Below, piece by piece: positions 1-9,401 of a DNA stretch of 64,000 bases. The position numbers and the translations under genes are program-made. The stretch comes from Parietichytrium sp. I65-24A (taxonomy: Eukaryota; Sar; Bigyra; Thraustochytrida; Thraustochytriidae), in assembly GCA_012862575.1 (NCBI GenBank), contig BLSF01000060.1:205136-269135 (forward strand), given 5' to 3'. Below the pieces are notes generated by a model, which was not told the DNA's origin, made no database searches, and was given only the letters and a program-made list of their open reading frames with translations. The first letter of the stretch is position 1; each line of letters starts with the position of its first letter.

Positions 1-76
1 TGTTGACTTGTGATCACAAGTCCAGCTGCGCACTAGAGAAGAGAAGCAAAAGAAGGTATGAAAATGAAACAATCGC

Positions 77-607
77 TTAGTACTTCTCGGAGATCATTCC
101 GTGGGTAAAGTAGATGAATTTTGGAGCTCCGAGGTTGTTAGCCTCGTCGTCCCACCATCCAACAACGTGGGAGTTGAAGGACTTGGTCTGGTAGATCTCG
201 AAGTTCTTGAACTCAGCGTTAAGGAATGGGAGGAACGCCTGAGCGGAGGTCATGAATGGCTTTGGCTTTTCACCCTTCTCAACAATAGCTTCCTTGATCT
301 TCTTGCACCAGAGTTTGTACATGGTGCCGAACTCAGCCTTGGAGAGGGTCATTGGGCCCTCGTATCCGAATCCGGTCTCTCCATCAACGATGTTGTTCAC
401 CTTCTGGACGGAGTCATCGGTTCCCTCATCAGCCTCCTCAGCGCTAGCGTTAGCACCAATGTCGATGGAGCCAACTCCCTTCTCAATCATGGCGGACTGG
501 ACGATCACAACGCCTTCCATCTCCTCTCCATTGTACTTGAGTGGCTCCTGCTTGAAGCTATCAGAGAGCACCTGGTCTCCAGAAGCGAGGTCCGTGAACA
601 CAATCAT
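77..607 (-). CDS. TCTP: Translationally controlled tumor protein (TCTP) homologue
   Basis: A 176-residue protein, close to the usual 170-175 for TCTP. It opens with MIVFTDLASGDQVLSDSF, the family N-terminus. It carries the acidic loop segment (NASAEEADEGTDDSVQKVN), and later the helical-hairpin region followed by a C-terminal FIYFTHGMISEKY, also family-like. TCTP is an abundant cytosolic, calcium- and tubulin-binding protein linked to growth control and to guanine-nucleotide exchange on small GTPases. That role is family knowledge, not visible here. The ATG at 605-607 is the natural start because it begins the conserved N-terminus. The gene is a single exon, with stop codon and about 76 bases of 3' flank inside the window. 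Identification is firm. Confidence 0.96.
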   Translation of the reverse strand: MIVFTDLASGDQVLSDSFKQEPLKYNGEEMEGVVIVQSAMIEKGVGSIDIGANASAEEADEGTDDSVQKVNNIVDGETGFGYEGPMTLSKAEFGTMYKLWCKKIKEAIVEKGEKPKPFMTSAQAFLPFLNAEFKNFEIYQTKSFNSHVVGWWDDEANNLGAPKFIYFTHGMISEKY

Positions 608-2971
608 TTTCTAATATTCTTTTCTGCTGTACTTCTGCGAAACATGCAACTCACTGCGTCAGCTCATCTAATCCAACACATCATGCCACCCAAATGCGTT
701 CCGCACACCCGCCTAACAAACAAACAAAACCGCCTTCCAGTCCAGTTTACTCGCGAGCCGCGGCCTTCCGCGCGATTCGCCATCGATAGAGAGCACGCTT
801 CCATCCCAAAGACGCGTCATACCATACCATATTTCAGCGCCACATCCAGCAATCCTTTCGCATTCCAGCCGGATCGGGACCAGGATTTCCATCACCTCTC
901 GACCGCGAGTGAGAGAACCGCGCCAGCACGAGCCACTACCCCACCACACCACGCCACGCACCACCTTCTCCCACCACCACCACACGACCCAGCACCTGCT
1001 ATCGTAGCAGTAGGTGCGCGCTCGAAACTTACCCTGCTTGCGAGGACACTTGCTTGTCTTTCTTTGCTTATTTACTTTCGCGAAAGTTCTTCTTCTCCTC
1101 CGCCTGCCAAACTAACGACCAATAGCACTCAATAGGGAATCGCTATTCGTCGCTGGCGTAGGAGCCGATTAGTTGAATCTTTAAAGTAGGGAAGGAGTTG
1201 TGAGGGAAAGGAGTTGGAGAGCTTCCTACGTCATCACGCGCAGGTATTTAGAGTATTGAGTGTTGGAATGTTATAGCACACCTTTATGACGTGGATTACT
1301 GCGAGTATGGGTCTTAAAGTAATGACGCCAATGATTAGTGGTGTGTTAGTTAATGGCTAAGAGCTGGATGACGATGAGCGCTTGGGTTCAACCCTAGCCC
1401 TAAACGATTTGTGTTACCAATACCGACTTACAGTAACTGTTCCATGAAGACTACGCTTACACTCTTGCCACTTGAAATACTGATTAGATAGAATCTTCGA
1501 AGCTTATGGGAAATATTAGACCTTTGTATGCTGGTCCGGACAAGGTAATGCCATCCACCCATCACGGCCATAGCCTTTACTTTATGCACATTAGAACATT
1601 GCCTTGGGTCAACTAAGAAAATCTAATCTTTACCTTTGATCCTAGATGCCTCCTATTGGACTAATCTATTTGGCGTAGTATGCGGAGCTGGGATATTCGA
1701 GACATCATTAGGAGAAAACTGTATATACCATAAATAGTCTATCACCATTAGCCGCCTGCGTTTAGTGAAAAGGTAAAGCCATCTCAAGCTTAGAGTGGTA
1801 CTGTTGGGAGAGGTAGCGAAAGTGGTTGGAAGATGTAAAAGAAAGATTACGTGCATTGCATTGTTTGCATAGTTTGCATTGGATGTGCATTGGATGTATT
1901 GGTTGAATGGATTGCATAGTCCCCAATTCGAATAGTTCAGGGCGCTAGTTCGAGCTCCAAGAGCATTGGCGACTTGACGCGCCGCAGCGTGACGACTTGG
2001 TCAAGTCGTGGAAGATGTCGGCCAGATAGAGCGGGCATAGGTACGTCGCGAACGAGGATGGGAGGAATGTGACCGCGCGTGCTTCCTTGGTCCGTGCTTG
2101 GTTTCGGTAGCGTTTGGACCTCTACAGGCACGCCACAATGTGTTGGCTTCAGCAAGCACGCTCTGGCAGTCTTGTGTTTTCACTTTGGTGGTGACTTGCT
2201 GCCTCGCTTGCGACTGCTAAAATTTGCGCATTTCAGTGGGGGGGATTCCGGGGTTTTGGCTGAGTGACATTTTGGAATGATCGGCTCACGAGATGTCTTG
2301 TTCTTTGGTGCTACAGCGCATGGCCGTGCGTTTTCTTTGACGCGAGGTCTCTGTTGCAGCAGCTACGTGTAAAATTGCTTGTGGCTTGTACATAGTTGCG
2401 GAGTTGTACATATTTCGCGTGACGAATGATCTCCGTTTACTTTCTTCGCGTTTTCTTTTATTCTCTTGTCAATTTTGTTTTTGGGTTGCTCGTACTCACG
2501 AGCACTTACGCGTGCACTTCACTTTGTCCTGCCTTCTTTTTGATTGAGGTATGGATCATTCAGACACGCAATATTTAGTGGTGGTATCCATCCGACATTA
2601 GCCTGACTTTTGATTGGCTTTGTTGACTTAAATTCCCACCAACATGCCCATGCTTCCCCGGATGTCTTCCGGGAGCAATTCTAAAGCACAGGAAGGGGGG
2701 TTCCGCTTTTTTCGTAGCGAAAACCCGTGGACGTCCTGTGCAACATTCAATCTTGTCTCCCCTAACATCATCTCGTTGAGCTTCATATCCATGGCTCTAT
2801 GATTATCTGGAGAGGTAGATACTCAAGTCTTGTCCCACCTTGCTCCTTTTCGAAGGCCTTCCTCGTCCTCTTGTCGCTTCAATGCGTGCAACTCTGAGCG
2901 AAGTCATGAGTGAATCTGCATTTGATCATTATTAGTCCTACTAGTTCTGCGTTTTGACTTTGGTGCCATCG
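608..2971. other. Intergenic region, no supported gene
   Basis: This 2.4-kb stretch has only short, overlapping open frames with unlikely composition. Around 1852-1910 it holds a run of TTTGCATTGGATG-like repeats that reappears near 16.2 kb. The first 500 bases are probably the TCTP promoter and leader. I see no tRNA or conserved protein here. Confidence 0.6.
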
Positions 2972-3538
2972 TCATGACGGGTGAGTGGAGAGAAAGTCCG
3001 CTTCGGTCACTCCTCTCATCTCGATGACTCGCCCCAAAAGTGCATTTGCAACGGCTTCCTGAACCACAATCGATCTTGTAGGACACCGCCCTCCAAGATC
3101 GTCATCTACCTCCAGTGGTCCATACCAGATCATCTGCGAGCACCATTTCGCCATGTGCCCATCCGGTAACTTGCCCGTCTCTATTCCAGAGCAGATGCCG
3201 ACTATCTCAGCGGCACCACGTGCCTGTACCAGCCGGCATGCTCGTTCACACTCCTTGGTTTTTCCAGAGTTGGAAAACATCAAGGCACAGTCTTGCAGCC
3301 CCGCACCTCCAAGGTCCCCATGACCCCACTCCGAAGCGTGAAGAAACGCTGCTGAAATACCAACTGACCGCAGCGAGGCTGCAAACCGTGCAGCAGGGAA
3401 CGCAGACTTGCCTATTCCTGAAGTCCACGTCATTCTGGCGTCGCAAATGCTCCTGGCCGCCCGACATATCTGCTCCTCGAGCCAAGGACTTTTGCTCAAA
3501 GCTAAGAGCACGCGAGCATCCTTGGCGAAGGAACGCAT
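2972..3538 (-). CDS. SIS-domain sugar-phosphate isomerase, arabinose-5-phosphate isomerase (KdsD/KpsF)-like
   Basis: A 188-residue protein that is a single SIS domain without CBS modules. Recognisable blocks are TSGIGKSA at residues 39-46 (phosphate-binding loop), HASEWGHGDLG at 67-77, and SNSGKTKE at 89-96. A C-terminal CPTRSIVVQEAVANALL segment runs into MRGVTEADFLSTHPS, the standard ending of the KdsD SIS domain. In that family the enzyme interconverts ribulose-5-phosphate and arabinose-5-phosphate, the first step toward Kdo. The start is the first ATG in frame (3536-3538). The frame is open a little further upstream, but only to a non-ATG codon, and an acceptor-like AG just before the ATG leaves a small 5' exon possible. 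It lies head-to-head with the YvcK-like gene, about 440 bp away. Family is secure; exact substrate is inferred. Confidence 0.8.
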   Translation of the reverse strand: MRSFAKDARVLLALSKSPWLEEQICRAARSICDARMTWTSGIGKSAFPAARFAASLRSVGISAAFLHASEWGHGDLGGAGLQDCALMFSNSGKTKECERACRLVQARGAAEIVGICSGIETGKLPDGHMAKWCSQMIWYGPLEVDDDLGGRCPTRSIVVQEAVANALLGRVIEMRGVTEADFLSTHPS

Positions 3539-3975
3539 GTCCTCCGTCCAAGTGCTACCTACCCCCAAAACCGGTTCCCTTTGCGACAACTTGTATCATA
3601 TCCGCCCCTCTCCACAGCACCACAACTCCGCGTGCTGCAAACTACAACCGCCGCCGGCCACGGCTTGGACTTTGCGAGAGTATCAGTAGCCCGAAAGTCG
3701 CCCCCCTTCACCAAGACCACCTTGTGATACCTTGTGGGACGTTTGTAGAGTTTGCAGAGTTTGAAAAACTTTGACTCACCGCCTGCGCCAGCTCTCCTCT
3801 CTCGCGGCCTTCAAACTTTCGCCCGACCACGACCGCCGTGGTGTACGCGAGTACTACTGTAGGAAGGGTTCCAGTAGTGCCAGTACGCAGGCTGAGCCCA
3901 TACCAAACCTGTCGCGGGAAGATAGAAGCAGTTACGGGGAGGACAGGGAGCAAGTCTCGCGGGAGCTTGGAGACA
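3539..3975. promoter_or_regulatory. Shared divergent promoter region between the SIS and YvcK-like genes
   Basis: The two genes are transcribed away from each other with about 440 bp between their ATG codons, so this stretch should hold both promoters and both leaders. No clear TATA box or known operator is visible. Its upstream boundary on the right is uncertain because the YvcK-like start could also be at 4021. Confidence 0.45.
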
Positions 3976-5355
3976 ATGCAGTCGGTGGCCGAGAAAGAGG
4001 GCGACGAGAGCTGGGGCGGAATGGTGATCTTTTCAGGTACGTGCGAAACAGCGAGACCGGGCTCAAGTGGCAAGGTTCACGGCCCGGGAGGGGAAATTGT
4101 AGTTGAGAGAGAGAGAGAGAGGGAGATGAGAGCTGGCGCTCACAGTCTATTGCTTTCGTATGATTTAGGCGGGTCTGCGTTCAATGAGGTTGCCTCAGAG
4201 CTGAAAACTGTGTGCACAAAGGTGGCGTATGTACTGCCCGTGTCAGACGACGGAGGGTCTACGGCAGAGATCATCCGTATCCTTGGCGGCCCTGCGGTGG
4301 GGGACATCCGATCGCGTATCTTGAGACTGTCAGCAGACCACACGGAGGAAGAGAAGGCCGTGAAGGAGCTCATGGGACACCGTTTGCCTTCTGCATCTGA
4401 AGATGCTGCAAAACTAGAGTGGCTGGCGATCGCAAATGGAACCCATCAGCTTTACAATCACATCTCCCTTCCATACAAGCAGATCATCCGGCGATTCCTG
4501 ACATACTTTTCGAGCTGCGTGTTGCGCGACGACAAGGTCTTCAAGTTTCGGAACGGTTCAATCGGAAACTTCTTTTTCGCGGGAGCACGTATCTTTTTTT
4601 CGTCCATTGAATCGGCCATTTTCCTGTACAGCAAAGTGTCTGGGGTTCCGTCTGCAACCGAGGTTCTCCCCGTCATTGTCGAGTCAGAGCACAGGGTTTC
4701 AATCGCCTGCGAGCTGAGTGACGGTTCGCGAATCCTCGGCCAGAGCGCAATCAGTCATCCTAGCTCGTCCGGGGACGCGAATAGTAACGTGGTGCGCAAG
4801 GATGAAACGGAGAAGCTCCACTCGCCAATCAAGCGAGTGTACTATGTTGATGATGGCCGCGAAAAAAGTCACGTTGTGAACCCTATGGTCCTGGAGCGCC
4901 TTCGGGAGGCCGCAGTTATCGTCTACGGGATGGGAAGTTTGTACACGAGTATAGTTCCCTCCCTCATTTTGAACGGCGTGGGACAGGCCATTCAGTCTGC
5001 AAATCCGCCCAAAGTGCTTCTTTTGAATGGGAGCTTTGATCGGGAGACGCACGGCTTGAGCGCCTTCGATTTTGTGACGGCTATTGGACGAGCATTGAGC
5101 TCCAATTACGCAAGCGAAATGTATCGAATCTCGGATTTTGTCACACACGTTGTATATCCGAGCGAAGGAGAGGTGCCCGGTGCTTTCGAGGAGCTTCAAG
5201 CTCACGGCGTGCAGGTCCAGGCTATTGGCTCCTCTAGGGACGAGAAAGGGCACATCGTGTTTGACAATTTTGAGTTGTGCCAATATCTTGCTGGCCTGCG
5301 CGACAAATCAGCAGCCAAGCTTACCCTTCCTGCCATTCACCACCCTCCTCTCTGA
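3976..5355 (+). CDS. YvcK/CofD-like (UPF0052) protein, two exons
   Basis: Exons 3976-4036 and 4169-5355 give 415 residues. The unspliced frame is also open, but splicing 4037-4168 restores MVIFSGGSAFNEVASEL, the expected family start with its Ser-Gly-Gly phosphate-binding loop. Further family blocks are YVLPVSDDGGSTAEIIRIL, GPAVGDIRSR, the EWLAIANGTHQLYNHISLPYK region, FRNGSIGNFFFAGARIFF, and a PSLILNGVGQAI-type segment. These match the eukaryotic and archaeal branch related to the bacterial gluconeogenesis factor YvcK/GlmR and the F420-pathway enzyme CofD. The eukaryotic role is unknown; nucleotide-sugar or phosphosugar binding is inference. The first in-frame ATG is 3976; 4021 (giving MVIFSGG directly, 400 residues) has a better start context and is an equal candidate. 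Confidence 0.88.
   Translation: MQSVAEKEGDESWGGMVIFSGTCETARPGSSGKVHGPGGEIVVEREREREMRAGAHSLLLSYDLGGSAFNEVASELKTVCTKVAYVLPVSDDGGSTAEIIRILGGPAVGDIRSRILRLSADHTEEEKAVKELMGHRLPSASEDAAKLEWLAIANGTHQLYNHISLPYKQIIRRFLTYFSSCVLRDDKVFKFRNGSIGNFFFAGARIFFSSIESAIFLYSKVSGVPSATEVLPVIVESEHRVSIACELSDGSRILGQSAISHPSSSGDANSNVVRKDETEKLHSPIKRVYYVDDGREKSHVVNPMVLERLREAAVIVYGMGSLYTSIVPSLILNGVGQAIQSANPPKVLLLNGSFDRETHGLSAFDFVTAIGRALSSNYASEMYRISDFVTHVVYPSEGEVPGAFEELQAHGVQVQAIGSSRDEKGHIVFDNFELCQYLAGLRDKSAAKLTLPAIHHPPL
4037..4168 (+). other. Spliceosomal intron in the YvcK-like gene, length divisible by three and stop-free
   Basis: The donor is GTACGTGCG at 4037 and the acceptor ends TGATTTAG at 4168. The 132-bp intron contains a (GA)n run near 4103-4125. 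Removing it joins G|GC inside a glycine codon and recreates FSGGSAFNE. Left in, it would add 44 codons without a stop inside the conserved loop. Confidence 0.88.
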
Positions 5356-7837
5356 ACCCATCGCAAGCGAGAATCTTGCTGCATGGCCTTGAAGCATCTT
5401 GAAGCTTCTCGAGGATTCAAAGTGATGTTTGAATCCCACCACTCACCAAAAACCAGCCTTGGTCGTACCATTCCATGATTTTTGTAGTCGCACCAGGCCA
5501 ACCATCCGATTTTCAGTAGTCGGCGCTCTAGCCGGAGTTCCAGGATACCGCCTGCAGTCCCAGCACCAGTCAAACGATGGATGGCTTACTTTTTGCCGTG
5601 AATGAAAGCGAGTGAAACACAAATAGTCACCAGAGCACAAAAGTCAGAGAATCAGAGATTCGTTCCTGAACCTCGCAGATCCTCGCGGTAAAGGAGTCAA
5701 CATCCATCGATCGTCTCGATCGATCAAGATGCAGGCTCTGGAGCCGCTCCTGTATGCTACAACCAAAGAAACAGCAATGGTCGTTGCTCCGAATCACGGC
5801 AAACCTCTCTCTCTACTATCTCTACATTCCTTTCCACGGATCAACCATTCAATCGATGTTGCTGGCATTCGACACTTTCGACTCGATAAAAATTTCTAAT
5901 TTGCTGTTCTGAATGTTTTTGTTCATCGCGGAATTCGAACGCTCACTCACCAAGACGAGACATCGGCCGCGTTGTGGCCTATGAGAACCGTGTGGTTCAA
6001 CGCCAGAAACCACAACCTGAATTGAACTGAGTTGATAGTGAGTTGAGTTGCTTCGAGAGGCTCAAGGCTTTTTTGTACAATTGATACTGGCCAAGGACGG
6101 GATGAGCGCGTGCGTGAGAACGATGTGCTGTGAAGAGACTGGGGATGCACCGATTGCAACGATGCAACAGCGATTCACCTGTACTGCTATGCTAAGCAGT
6201 ACTCACAGTACCAGCCCGTGAGGTCGCACTTAGCGCATTCGTACTCCCTGTCAGCGAATTCTCGGCTACCAAGTACCGTCTCGATGAGAACTTGGTGATG
6301 CGAACGCCAGGAACGAGGGAATGTCATTTGATACTCGGGTGGTTGGCTGGCTGAGCAGAGAGATGAGATGTGAGAGGTGAGAGATGCCGAGGCACTTGCG
6401 CTCAGCTCGAGCGCATTCGAAATTCGAAATTCGCAGGCAAGCCACCACTCCGACGGCGCACACTGCATGGAGAGGCAGGCGTGAGTGAATTAGTCAGTGA
6501 GTGAGGTGGCATGGCGTAGGGTATACTGGGTACAGTACCAGTGCAATCACGTGCTACTCGCTCTACACCCACACTGGCAGAGAATGGCGGAGAGGAAGGA
6601 AGGAAGTGCAGCGGAATGTGCCGTGAACGATGTGAACGATGGACTCCAGGTTGAACAGCGAGAAAATGACAGTCTTTTGGCCGCGAATGGATCACTTGCA
6701 ACCTTGCTGTGTGGGTATCGTGAGTACAAATTATGCAGCACAGGAGCAGGTTCATTGGACCAAGCGCTGCCAGCGAGGAAAAAAGCAGAAAATCGTGAAA
6801 ATCGAGAAGGAGGGAGCTGCAGAGCCTGAGGAGGCTGAGAGCTACAAAGTGCGCCATGCGCTGACTCTGACCAACACAGATTCCAGTGCAAGACGTTCCC
6901 TTCCATCGCCGCTCAAAGTAGTGGCTGGTAAACGCGGCAGGCCTGACGAGAATCGCAAGAATCGCAAGAATCGCGAGAATGTATCGCGAGTATCGTGAGG
7001 CGCTTGCGCGTTTTGTGAATTCGCCTTAGCCTCGTGTACCGTCCTCGACGCATACAGTACGTGATCGATGTCAATTGGCTTGTATACCACCAGTACAACC
7101 AAGCAAACCAAGAAGGCAGTTGAAATGTGGCACAATGGCAGCAGTGAATTTGGTTGGCTCTTTGCCTCTTTTTCTGTTTGTGCCCACCCACCCTCAATTT
7201 CGCATCGCCTCAAATGAATAAGAGACAGTCTTTTAGCGCTTCGAGGTACAGTAATAGCACTGTTACCGGTAGTGCTAGCTTCAACGAGTAGCTAGAAGCT
7301 AGCCCGTACCACCACACGAAGATTCACTATGGTAGGTGGTCAGCGCGCGTAAGCACATTTGGCATCGATGCTGAGTACTATTGTTAGCACTAGTACTCCT
7401 TAATGAGTGAGCTTGCCGTGAATGCCTTTTCTTCCTCTTTCTCTCTCTTTCTTTCTTTCTTTCTTTCTCTCTCTTTGTCGTTATCAAAACTTCTCAAAAC
7501 TGTCAATTGACTGTCATTTGTCACATTCAATGTTGTGTCACTCGCCAGTCTGAGCCAGAATCGAAAGTGTGAAACATACCGCGCGCACAGCTGGTCAAGG
7601 GGCGGGAGAAGCGTTGCGGGCACAAGCGCTTTCTTTGTTGTTGTCGTCGTCGTTGTTGTTGGTTGGGGTCGGAGTCGGAGTCGGAGTCGGAGCGGGCCGC
7701 GGTTCATAAAAGCGTGCAAGGTGCGAGGTGCAAGTGGCGTAGGGCAGAGTTGCGCTTCAATGAGATAGTGGACGGCGCAGGTTGAGTCGAGTTGAAACGG
7801 AGCGAGGCCTGGACGTTGGCCGCTGGGCCGTGGCATC
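5356..7837. other. Intergenic region, no supported gene
   Basis: A 2.5-kb stretch with many overlapping short frames on both strands but none with a recognisable domain. It includes a CTTT/CTCT microsatellite near 7436-7475, AATCGCAAG direct repeats near 6951-6980, and an ACCGGTA motif near 7264. The last few hundred bases should be the promoter of the gene at 7838. Confidence 0.55.
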
Positions 7838-9115
7838 ATGGGTCTCGCGTGCACAAAAGCTCAGCCAAAGCAGCAGGTCACGATGAGACGGAGAGTCAAG
7901 GTGGGCACTTCGGGCGGCACGCAGACACAAGGGCTTGCGTCCAAGAACCGGATCGGAAAGACGTCAGGGTCAAAAGCAGTGGCGCTGCAACGCACCAAAA
8001 CGTCGAGCACTGTTCTGCGCGCTATCTCACGAACGAAAAGCAAAAGGTCGCTGATGTATCAGACAGAAGACTTCTCCACCCTGATAAGTTACGTGTCGGA
8101 AACCGAGGACGACTTTGACGACGATGAGTCCTCGGTGTGCATTTACGAAGCAGACCTTCAAATCCTCACCGCGCCGCTCCGCGCTTGGCTGAAAAAGTCT
8201 GATCTGGTAGACTGCGCACCGGCGCTCACAGGAGCTGGCATTTTGACTCTGGAAGAGCTCAAGTCGAGTAAATCGTCCTCTCTGGAAGGCTATGGCGCGA
8301 GTGCCGCCAGAATTAGGACTCTGCTCGTGGCCGCCGCAAGGGCGCCCAAGGAAAGCTCGCCATTCGGTTATCTTGAGCTTCTGTCTGATGCTGACTGGCT
8401 CGACCAAGCCGGGCTGAACCTCTGTGTGGTGGAGCCAGCCAGCCACCGTGGCAAGACGGTTACAGTTCTCTGTGAAAATAATGAAAAGACCTACCGCAAG
8501 CCGAACTTGCGGAGAAACCCTGGGCAACCTTTGGGATATGCGGATCCTGTCGAACTGCGATCAAAAATTGGAAGCGGCACCCTAAACGTGTCTTGCAGGG
8601 GGGATAAAGCTCTGGAGGGGATCAGCAGGGAGCACGTGCTCTTATCTGTTAGCGAGCAGCTCTCTCTGAACCAATGGAGCAAGGAAACATTGACCATAAA
8701 GAATTTGGATAGCAACTGCAGCACCAAAATATATGTTAGTTTAGGCAGCCAAATATACGCCAAGGAGCTCGCGGGCAACGAAGAATGCACGCTGGATGTG
8801 AGCATGTCCTCCAACATAAGGCCAATAGGGCTTTCGATTGGCGGTTTCTTGCTGGCTTTCTCGGGATCCGGTAAAATGTACCCCGACGGGCCAACGCACT
8901 CCGGCGACTGCAAGACCCTCATGGTGTTCCCTTCCGATGAGTCGGACACCAGAGAGATGCTTTGGGCGGACGGCTTTGTTGACGTTTGCAGGGCGCACTA
9001 CGTCGAGTCTTCCACCTCCAGCAACTCTCGCGGGTCCAACAAGTCAGACTCGTCCACTATTAGCCAGTGGGGCGAGATCTTTGGCGCATCAAACCTGCGC
9101 AAATTTAGTCTCTGA
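7838..9115 (+). CDS. Putatively acylated SAM-domain plus FHA-like protein, function unknown
   Basis: A 425-residue single-exon protein. It begins MGLACTK: glycine at 2, threonine at 6 and lysine at 7 fit N-myristoylation, and cysteine 5 would allow palmitoylation, so membrane attachment is likely (inference). A basic Ser/Thr/Lys-rich tail follows to about residue 75, then an acidic patch (DDFDDDES). Residues about 110-170 look like a sterile alpha motif: APLRAWLKKSDLVDCAPAL, GAGILTLEELKSS, and a final helix with RIRTLLVAAARA. Residues about 235-330 resemble a divergent FHA domain, with GISREHVLL and LTIKNLDSNCSTKIYV matching the SRxH and N..S.N-type positions. The C-terminal 45 residues are Ser-rich. 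SAM mediates self-association and FHA binds phosphothreonine, so a membrane-tethered scaffold is plausible. I cannot name an orthologue. Confidence 0.72.
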   Translation: MGLACTKAQPKQQVTMRRRVKVGTSGGTQTQGLASKNRIGKTSGSKAVALQRTKTSSTVLRAISRTKSKRSLMYQTEDFSTLISYVSETEDDFDDDESSVCIYEADLQILTAPLRAWLKKSDLVDCAPALTGAGILTLEELKSSKSSSLEGYGASAARIRTLLVAAARAPKESSPFGYLELLSDADWLDQAGLNLCVVEPASHRGKTVTVLCENNEKTYRKPNLRRNPGQPLGYADPVELRSKIGSGTLNVSCRGDKALEGISREHVLLSVSEQLSLNQWSKETLTIKNLDSNCSTKIYVSLGSQIYAKELAGNEECTLDVSMSSNIRPIGLSIGGFLLAFSGSGKMYPDGPTHSGDCKTLMVFPSDESDTREMLWADGFVDVCRAHYVESSTSSNSRGSNKSDSSTISQWGEIFGASNLRKFSL

Positions 9116-9401
9116 ACACACTGACCATTTTGTAACCCACTAATTCACACCAACCCTCACCATCTACTCTTACTTTCCGTCTCCCATCCACATAACCAAC
9201 TCCGTCCTCGAGCTCACCACCCTCCCACCCTCCCAGCCGAAACAACCGAAACAGCTCAAACAACTGCAAAAGCAGAGCTGCCCAGTTCAGCTACTCCACC
9301 TCAACAGTGCTCGCGCCCTCTCAAGACTCTCAAGACTCTCAACCACGACAGACGGCGTCTAGTTCCTTCCAGGAACCTCTGCAGACCTGCAACACAGCGT
9401 G

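Noticed and set aside
101-1135. A 344-codon plus-strand open frame
   Set aside because: It is the antisense of the TCTP gene followed by low-complexity promoter sequence.
6497-6998. Overlapping plus-strand frames, one with a KRGRP AT-hook-like string
   Set aside because: Both strands and two frames are open, no start context or homology, and the end is made of AATCGCAAG repeats.
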